Source: Gammaproteobacteria bacterium
GTDB taxonomy: Bacteria; Pseudomonadota; Gammaproteobacteria; Pseudomonadales; Azotimanducaceae
Direction of reading: 5' to 3'
Length of the DNA: 34,855 nt
NCBI GenBank assembly: GCA_007694905.1
Contig: REEU01000196.1
Location: 1-34,855 of the forward strand
Part shown: positions 29,603 through 34,855 of the stretch, one piece after another
How the letters are laid out: every line of letters starts with the position of its first letter
How positions within the stretch are numbered: the stretch's first letter is position 1
Position numbers and translations under genes: made by a program
Notes under the pieces: generated by a model
Databases searched by the model: none
The model's input: the letters and a program-made list of their open reading frames with translations, nothing else
Told to the model about the DNA's origin: nothing

Positions 29603-30310
29603 TTACCAGAGATAGAAGAACGCGAAGATGAACACCCAGACGAGATCCACAAAGTGCCAGTACAGGCCAAGGATCTCGACCATTTCCCAGCGTCCCTTGC
29701 GCCCGGTGATGGCGCCAGGCCGGCCGTCATCCAGGTCGCCGCGCATGACCTTGCGATACATGTAGAGCAGGGCGATGACGCCGATGGTGACGTGGGTGCC
29801 GTGGAAGCCGGTGATCAGGAAGAACGTGGCCCCGAACTGGGACGCCCCCCATGGATTCGCCCAGGGCCGGACGCCATCCATGATCAGGATCGTCCATTCG
29901 AATACCTGCATGCCGACGAAGATCGCACCCAGTGTGGCCGTGGCGAGGATGAGGCGGCCGCAGATCTTGCGGTTGCGTTCGTAGCCGTACTTCACCGCCA
30001 GCGCCATGGTGCCGGATGAGCTGATGAGGATGAAGGTCATGATGGCGATGAGCAGCAGCGGTACCTGCACACCGAACATGGTCAGCGCGAAGACTTCGGC
30101 TGCGTCCGGCCAGGGATCCGGCGTCGCCAAGCGTGCCGACATATAGCCGAGCAGGAACACGCCGAAGATGAAGATGTCGCTCAGGATGAAGAGCCACATC
30201 ATCGGTTTGCCCCAGCCGGCACCCTTGAATGTGGTCTGGTCTGAGGACCAGTCCGAGATCATTCCGGTGAAGCCCGGCGGCGGCGTTTCCTGGGAAGCGG
30301 ATTCTGCCAC
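29603..30310 (-). CDS. Cytochrome c oxidase subunit III, second copy
   Basis: A 235-residue membrane protein with five to six helices, of the heme-copper oxidase subunit III family (TTFKGAGWGKPMMWLFILSDIFIFGVFLLGYM, GTMALAVKYGYERN, FEWTILIMDGVRPWANPWGASQFG, ITGFHGTHVTIGVIALLYM, EILGLYWHFVDLVWVFIFAFFYLW). The GFHGTHV and YWHFVDLVWVFIF signatures are classic for subunit III. The GTG at 30310 is preceded by AAGGAGAGACACC, the best ribosome binding site in the frame; the frame itself extends to 30415. It differs clearly from the upstream subunit III, so two paralogues are encoded side by side. Confidence 0.9.
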   Translation of the reverse strand: MAESASQETPPPGFTGMISDWSSDQTTFKGAGWGKPMMWLFILSDIFIFGVFLLGYMSARLATPDPWPDAAEVFALTMFGVQVPLLLIAIMTFILISSSGTMALAVKYGYERNRKICGRLILATATLGAIFVGMQVFEWTILIMDGVRPWANPWGASQFGATFFLITGFHGTHVTIGVIALLYMYRKVMRGDLDDGRPGAITGRKGRWEMVEILGLYWHFVDLVWVFIFAFFYLW

Positions 30311-30327
30311 GGTGTCTCTCCTTGTCC

Positions 30328-30990
30328 TCAGGTAGTCAGCAGCAACGCGAACAGGATGAACCAGATCACCAACAGGTAGTGCCAGTAGATCGTGCACAGT
30401 TCCACGCCGGAGCACATGGCTTCAGGCGACGCACCATCGCGTTCCCGTTTGACGACTCGCATCCAGGCGACGAGCCCACCGAGCAGGTGCAGTGCGTGCA
30501 GGCTGGTCAGAAAGTAGAAGAAGGCGTTGGCCGGATTGGCGGTCATGTAGTAGCCGCCGGCGTTCAGATCCCGCCAGACCAGAATCTGGCCGACGACGAA
30601 GGCACCAGTGAGGCCGCCGCCGACGTAGAGCCAGCGGCGCAGGCCGACCGCGTCGTCTCGGCGGGCTGCGTTCCAGCTCCACTGCAGGGCCAGACTGCCC
30701 AGCACCAGAATGGCGGTGTTCACCCACAGCAGCACCGGCGAGGGGAGCGCCAGCCAGTCGTGACCGAACTCCATGCGCATGTGGTAGGCGCTGATTGACA
30801 GCGCGAACAGCGACGATGCCACGGCCAGAAAGATCGCCAGAGCGACGCGCGGCGTCGTGAGAATCTCCGGCAGGCGGTCATTCAGGGTGCCGCCATCCGC
30901 GACCCAGGGCTCGACGTTCACGGTCCGGCTGAGGATCCAGCCTAAGAAGAACGCCAGCAGCGCCGCCAGAAAGACGAGCGTGATGGTCAT
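30328..30990 (-). CDS. Cytochrome c oxidase subunit III, first copy (divergent)
   Basis: A 220-residue, about six-helix protein of the subunit III family, with FLTSLHALHLLGGLVAW and the C-terminal VELCTIYWHYLLVIWFILFALLL where classic subunit III has YWHFVDxVW. The N-terminus (MTITLVFLAALLAFFLGWIL and LSRTVNVEPWVADGG) lacks the first helices of standard subunit III and looks like a single anchor helix. Its ATG overlaps the subunit I stop (ATGA at 30987-30990), so it is coupled to subunit I. Having two subunit III genes suggests a split or specialised arrangement. Confidence 0.87.
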   Translation of the reverse strand: MTITLVFLAALLAFFLGWILSRTVNVEPWVADGGTLNDRLPEILTTPRVALAIFLAVASSLFALSISAYHMRMEFGHDWLALPSPVLLWVNTAILVLGSLALQWSWNAARRDDAVGLRRWLYVGGGLTGAFVVGQILVWRDLNAGGYYMTANPANAFFYFLTSLHALHLLGGLVAWMRVVKRERDGASPEAMCSGVELCTIYWHYLLVIWFILFALLLTT

Positions 30991-32774
30991 GTGCGCACAG
31001 CTCCCTCATCGGCCATTTCAACTTCTTCCGGCGGCACGTTCTGCGGGATGAAATCGTACTTGGCGCCAGGAACGCTGTAGTCATACGGCCAGCGGTAGAC
31101 GACAGGCAGTTCCTTGCCGAAGTTGCCGTGGGTCGGCGGCGTGTGTTCGGTCTGCCACTCAAGCGTGGTGGCATTCCAGGGGTTCGGCCCCGCCTCTTTG
31201 CCGTGCTTGCGGCTGCGGATCAGGTTGTAGATGAACAGCAGCTGGGCAGCGGCGACGAGTACGGCCGCCACGGTGATGAAGGCATTGAGGTGCTGCACGG
31301 ACTCACCGATGAAAGGTGAGGTTTCACCGTAGGCGAAGTAGCGCCGTGGCACGCCGGCCAGGCCGAGGTAATGCATGGGATAGAAGATCGCGTAGGCGCC
31401 GACGAACGTCACCCAGAAGTGGATCTTGCCCATGCCTTCGTGGAGCATCCGGCCGGTGATTTTCGGGTACCAGTGGTAGATGGCGGCGTAGATCGTCATC
31501 ACCGGCGCGAGGGCCATGACCATGTGGAAGTGGCCGACCACGAAATAGGTATCCGCCAGCGGGACGTCCACGGTGACGTTGCCGAGGAACAGGCCCGACA
31601 TGCCGCCGTTGATGAAGGTGAAGATGAAGCCGATGGCGAACAGCATCGGCAATTCCAGGCGGATGTTGCCGTGCCACAGCGTCAGCACCCAGTTGTAGAC
31701 CTTGATCGCCGTGGGTACCGCGATGATCAGTGTGGTGGTCGCGAACAGGAATCCGAAGTAGGGGTTCATGCCGCTGACGTACATATGATGTGCCCAGACG
31801 ACGAAGCTCAAGCCGCCGATGGCCACCAGTGCCCACACCATCATCCGGTAGCCGAAGATGTTGCGTCGGGCATGGGTGGCGAGGATGTCAGACACCACGC
31901 CGAAGGCCGGCAAGGCCACGATGTAGACCTCGGGGTGACCAAAGAACCAGAACAGATGCTGGAACAGCAGCGGGCTGCCGCCTTCGTGGGGCAGTTGCTC
32001 GCCCATGCTGAACATGGTCGGCATGAAGAAACTGGTGCCCGCGAGGTGGTCGAGCAGCACCATCAGGGCCGCGACCAGCAGGGCCGGGAAGGCCAGCAGC
32101 GCCAGCATGGTCGCGAGGAAGATGCCCCAGATTGTCAGCGGCATCCGCATCAACGTCATGCCGCGGGTACGGTACTGCAGGATCGTGACGATGTAGTTCA
32201 GGCCGCCCATGGTGAAGCCGATAATGAAGATGCCGAGGGACACCATCATGAAGATGACCCCGCCATGGATGCCCGGCGTGCCTTCGCTGATCAGCTGTGG
32301 TGGATACAGCGTCCAGCCGGCGCCGGTCGGTCCTCCGGGTACGAAGAAGCTGGCCATCAGGACCAGGACGGACACGAAGTAGAACCAGAAGCTGAGCATG
32401 TTCAGGTACGGGAACGCCATGTCCCGGGCGCCGATCATCAGCGGGATGAAGTAGTTGCCGAAGCCGCCTAAGAACAGCGCGGTGAGCAGGTACACCACCA
32501 TGATCATGCCGTGCATGGTCACGTACTGCAGGTAACTGCTCGGGTCGATCAGCGAGAACGTGTTCGGAAAGCCGAGCTGCAGCCGGATCATGATGGACAG
32601 GAACATGGCGAACAGCCCGACCGAGATCGCCGTCACCGAGTACTGGATCGCGATCGTCTTGGCGTCCTGGCTGAAGACGTAGGTGGTCCACCAGGAGTGG
32701 CTGTGAGGCAACTCCATCTCCGGCTGTTCACGGGGTGGAGCATAGGACGTGGCGTCGTGTCCGAGCTCGGCCAT
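30987..32774 (-). CDS. Cytochrome c oxidase subunit I (aa3-type, A family)
   Basis: Catalytic subunit of 595 residues. Heme a and heme a3/CuB ligands are visible: H88 (TMHGMIMV), H280 and the cross-link partner Y284 in GHPEVYIV, H329-H330 (WAHHMY), H415 and H417 (GHFHMVMA). D-channel residues are kept (GNYFIPL near 106-112 and ARDMAFPYLN 116-125, including D118) and the K-channel Lys is K358 in AVPTAIKVY. These place it in the A-type, proton-pumping group. A long C-terminal tail of about 75 residues follows the last helix. The stop of subunit II overlaps its start by one base, and its stop overlaps the next gene, so the operon is tightly coupled. Confidence 0.96.
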   Translation of the reverse strand: MAELGHDATSYAPPREQPEMELPHSHSWWTTYVFSQDAKTIAIQYSVTAISVGLFAMFLSIMIRLQLGFPNTFSLIDPSSYLQYVTMHGMIMVVYLLTALFLGGFGNYFIPLMIGARDMAFPYLNMLSFWFYFVSVLVLMASFFVPGGPTGAGWTLYPPQLISEGTPGIHGGVIFMMVSLGIFIIGFTMGGLNYIVTILQYRTRGMTLMRMPLTIWGIFLATMLALLAFPALLVAALMVLLDHLAGTSFFMPTMFSMGEQLPHEGGSPLLFQHLFWFFGHPEVYIVALPAFGVVSDILATHARRNIFGYRMMVWALVAIGGLSFVVWAHHMYVSGMNPYFGFLFATTTLIIAVPTAIKVYNWVLTLWHGNIRLELPMLFAIGFIFTFINGGMSGLFLGNVTVDVPLADTYFVVGHFHMVMALAPVMTIYAAIYHWYPKITGRMLHEGMGKIHFWVTFVGAYAIFYPMHYLGLAGVPRRYFAYGETSPFIGESVQHLNAFITVAAVLVAAAQLLFIYNLIRSRKHGKEAGPNPWNATTLEWQTEHTPPTHGNFGKELPVVYRWPYDYSVPGAKYDFIPQNVPPEEVEMADEGAVRT

Positions 32775-34177
32775 CAGTTGTTCCTCCCGGCCAGTTCAGG
32801 CTGCGCGCGATCTTGCTCGTGGCCTGTCAGCGTATTGATGTAGGCGAGAACGTTACGCATCGCGTCGTCGTTCACGATGATCTTGGACATGTCGCGCATC
32901 TGCGGCCCGTAAAGATCGTCCGGATGCCCGCCGCGTACGCCGCTTTTGAAGTGCTCCAGCTGCCGTTTCTGATACCAGTCGTCGAGCCCCGCGAGTCTCG
33001 GTGCATTGGTGCCGTGGAGGCCCTGACCATCGCGGCCGTGGCAGGCTCCGCAGGTGCGGTAGAGACGCTCGCCGCGCGCCGGATTGCCTTCGACGGTGCT
33101 GGCGACCGTCACGGGCGCGAGCTGTTCGATGTACGCCGCGAGGTCACGCTCCGTCTGCGGGTCGCTGACGAGGTTGGCGAACGGCACCATCTGGCGACCG
33201 TATTCGTCGTCTTCATGGGCGCCGCGGGCACCGTTGCGGAAATACTCGAGCTGACGCTTGGTGTACCAGGCTTCCATCCCGGCGATGGCCGGAGAGTTGA
33301 GCATCCGGTTGCCCTGTCCTTCGTTGCCGTGGCAAGCGATGCAATTGGTGTAATGGCGTTCGCCCGCGGCCAGATCGGGCGCTTCGCGGGACTGCAGCTC
33401 GCCGAAGGTGGGTTGCTGCGCCAGCCATGCCTGGTAGTCGCCCTCCTCGACGACGCGCACCGAGCCGCGCATGGCGAAGTGGCCGATGCCACAAAGCTGA
33501 GCACAGATCAGGTCGTACTCGCCCATCCGGGTGGGCGTGAGCCAGAAGTGGGACACCTGACCCGGGACCATGTCCATCTTGACGCGGAAGTTGGCGATCT
33601 TGAAGTTGTGCAGCACGTCCCGCGAGCGGAGGTTGAGCTTGACCGGGCGATCCACGGGCAGATAGCCCCGCGGCGTGGTGACGATGATGTCGTCCCAGGC
33701 GGCGGGGTCGTCCGGATCGATGCCGAGGGGGTTCGCGTCGCTGATGAGTGCGGGATCACTGCGTCCGAGAACCCCGTCTTCGCCCGGGTAGCGGAAATAC
33801 CAGTGCCACTGGGAGCCCACCACTTCGACTTCGTGGGCGTCTTCCGGGGCATGAACGATGTTGTTCCAGACCACCAGGCCGGGCGCGAGCAGGGCGGCGA
33901 TGCCTAAGGTGGACAGCCCGATCAGCCACGCCTCCAGCTTCTTGTCCTCGGGCTCGTAGCGAGCGCGCCGATCCTTGTTGTAGCGGTAGCGGACGATGCA
34001 CCAGGCCATGAACAGGTTGACGGCAATGAGAACCAGACCGGTGACCCAGAAGGTGAGGTTGATGATGCCGTCGATGGCGCCCCAGTTGGACGCGAGCGGC
34101 GTCAATTGCCAGGGACTCAAGATGTGGAACAAGACCGTCGCCACGAGGAGGGCGACAACCGCAATTGCAATAGCCAT
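32774..34177 (-). CDS. Cytochrome c oxidase subunit II fused to two cytochrome c domains
   Basis: A 467-residue subunit II of caa3 type. Two to three N-terminal helices (1-20, about 37-60, about 84-104) anchor a cupredoxin domain with the CuA ligands H190, C225, C229, H233 and M236 in the CAQLCGIGHFAM cluster. Two heme c domains follow: CIACH at 279-283 and CGACH at 376-380. The two domains are clearly duplicates of each other (YTKRQLEYF / YQKRQLEHF and AYIEQL / AYINTL). Heme c in tandem can pass electrons directly to CuA, so a separate soluble cytochrome c may not be needed. First gene of the oxidase operon. Confidence 0.94.
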   Translation of the reverse strand: MAIAIAVVALLVATVLFHILSPWQLTPLASNWGAIDGIINLTFWVTGLVLIAVNLFMAWCIVRYRYNKDRRARYEPEDKKLEAWLIGLSTLGIAALLAPGLVVWNNIVHAPEDAHEVEVVGSQWHWYFRYPGEDGVLGRSDPALISDANPLGIDPDDPAAWDDIIVTTPRGYLPVDRPVKLNLRSRDVLHNFKIANFRVKMDMVPGQVSHFWLTPTRMGEYDLICAQLCGIGHFAMRGSVRVVEEGDYQAWLAQQPTFGELQSREAPDLAAGERHYTNCIACHGNEGQGNRMLNSPAIAGMEAWYTKRQLEYFRNGARGAHEDDEYGRQMVPFANLVSDPQTERDLAAYIEQLAPVTVASTVEGNPARGERLYRTCGACHGRDGQGLHGTNAPRLAGLDDWYQKRQLEHFKSGVRGGHPDDLYGPQMRDMSKIIVNDDAMRNVLAYINTLTGHEQDRAQPELAGRNN

Positions 34178-34447
34178 CTAGTTCTCTCCGCCTGCTGTGC
34201 TTGGCCGCACTCTGCCGCCCGCGGCGCGAGGCCGTGACAGGTGCGCCTCGATCAAATCGCTGGGTCCTGATTGCTCGCAGTGGACCATCCCTGCACATCT
34301 TGTGCCGACGCGGCCTGGGTGCGCCGGAGCGGGCGTTGCGGGCAAGTGGTCTGTGCAGAATACGGGGTAGTCGCCATCACGGACCCTGGTCCGGCAGGCG
34401 AAGATCGTGTGTTTAAAAAGCGATGCGGTGCGATCGAGCGTGTTCAT
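34178..34447 (-). CDS. Possible 89-residue leader ORF abutting the oxidase operon
   Basis: Reading the minus strand from ATG 34447 gives MNTLDRTASLFKHTIFAC and about 70 further residues, with the TAG at 34180-34178 directly followed by the ATG of the subunit II gene. A purine-rich GGGGGAGGAA precedes the ATG but at very short spacing. I recognise no family, and its second half (Pro/Arg/Gly-rich) looks like untranslated GC-rich DNA. It may be a real leader peptide or accident. Confidence 0.22.
   Translation of the reverse strand: MNTLDRTASLFKHTIFACRTRVRDGDYPVFCTDHLPATPAPAHPGRVGTRCAGMVHCEQSGPSDLIEAHLSRPRAAGGRVRPSTAGGEN
34380..34393. promoter_or_regulatory. Inverted repeat CGGACC-CT-GGTCCG upstream of oxidase operon
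   Basis: Perfect 6-bp arms with a 2-base centre, about 200 bases ahead of the subunit II start. It could be a regulator site or part of an RNA hairpin; there is no further evidence. Confidence 0.3.
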
Positions 34448-34855
34448 TTCCTCCCCCGAATGCACCGCCAGTCTTCTGGACAACCGCAGTACACCTGTCC
34501 CGTCAGCGCCAGTGTGACAAAAAACGCCCCGTGAGTGTTAGCGCGAAGGGTATGCTGATGGACTGTATTCACCCCCAATGAGAATATGTCCCGGCTGGTA
34601 GGGGTGCGTCAACAACGACCGGGCAGCGCCCGCAGATGCAGGGTGCCCCGGCGGGCCTTCGGCCGATCGGTGCGCAGTCGCTTTCGGCGGCGCAGAGCGA
34701 GCAGGGGGTCGGGTTCCCGGCGCAGATCGTCTCGGGAGGTGCTGATCAATTCCTCCGCGACTCTGGCCCTCAGGGCGCGTTCGCATCAAGGCGCGCTTGC
34801 GCAGGCATAGTGGTGCTACGTCAAGCAAGCGCAACGCGGAGGCGGGCGCACCCTG
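34448..34855. other. Unassigned right end of window
   Basis: About 400 bases with short Arg-rich open frames on both strands and no homology I can name. On the minus strand the region near 34760-34610 reads as a protein-like stretch (ARVAEELISTSRDDLRRE, then PDPLLALRRRKRLR, then RPKARRGTLHLRALPG) bounded by stops at both ends and lacking an obvious start, so it could be a decayed gene. The promoter of the oxidase operon is expected in this area, but I could not locate it. Confidence 0.4.

Noticed and set aside
31371-32471. 366-codon open frame antisense to oxidase subunit I
   Set aside because: His/Asp/Glu-rich composition typical of an antisense shadow to a membrane protein; no signature.
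34586-34810. Arg-rich small gene at the right end, plus strand
   Set aside because: Composition suggests a shadow; it has no family signature, and the minus frame is at least as plausible.

Overview
The window is about 35 kb of GC-rich, densely coded bacterial chromosome. Gene content and style fit a free-living aerobic gammaproteobacterium: a SUF Fe-S operon under an Rrf2 regulator, a caa3-like terminal oxidase, ClsC-type phospholipase D, a TonB-dependent receptor, a CYP153-like P450, and remnants of a NapB/NapC periplasmic nitrate reduction module. The lineage is inferred from protein resemblance only. I see no rRNA, tRNA, CRISPR array, insertion sequence or phage gene.

Layout. (1) 138-2135: an M32 carboxypeptidase, then an NmrA-like epimerase pseudogene that lost its centre. 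(2) 2160-4285 (-): a two-gene unit of a small membrane protein and a K+ channel with tandem RCK domains. (3) 4446-11237: the rrf2/sufR regulator, divergent from sufB-sufC-sufD-sufS-sufA-sufT-sufE, with several ATGA start/stop overlaps and a candidate operator between the two units. (4) 11269-14638: a DHRS12-like SDR, a ClsC-like phospholipase D, a DUF2007 protein and an exported lipocalin-like protein. (5) 14739-17474: a CYP153-like P450, a TetR regulator and a convergent crotonase. (6) 17547-18728 (-): a gene graveyard. A porin of the alginate-export type, napB and napC each keep recognisable beginnings and ends but have lost the middle. (7) 19091-22125: a lipoprotein and a secreted protein that joins collagen-like Gly-X-Y triplets to a long pentapeptide-repeat domain. 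(8) 22261-28255: a TonB-dependent receptor, divergent from a three-gene unit (tandem EthD protein, GST-like protein, nitronate-monooxygenase-like flavoprotein lacking the family's usual catalytic His). (9) 28256-28611: no protein gene, but a sigma70-like promoter, a string of GGA motifs in hairpins and an intrinsic terminator, which together make a candidate CsrA-binding small RNA. (10) 28612-34177: a conserved two-TM protein convergent with a cytochrome oxidase operon encoding a diheme subunit II, subunit I, two different subunit III proteins and subunit IV.

How it works together. The SUF operon would supply Fe-S clusters under feedback from its Rrf2 regulator. The oxidase operon makes an oxygen-reducing proton pump with its own covalently attached cytochromes. 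The loss of napBC nearby suggests, but does not prove, that the lineage has given up nitrate reduction here and relies on oxygen. The P450/TetR/crotonase neighbourhood and the EthD/GST/flavoprotein unit look catabolic, but no substrate can be read from sequence. The observations most worth following are the small-RNA candidate, the remnants that each kept both ends and lost their centre, the collagen/pentapeptide protein, and the His-less flavoprotein in the unnamed three-gene unit.
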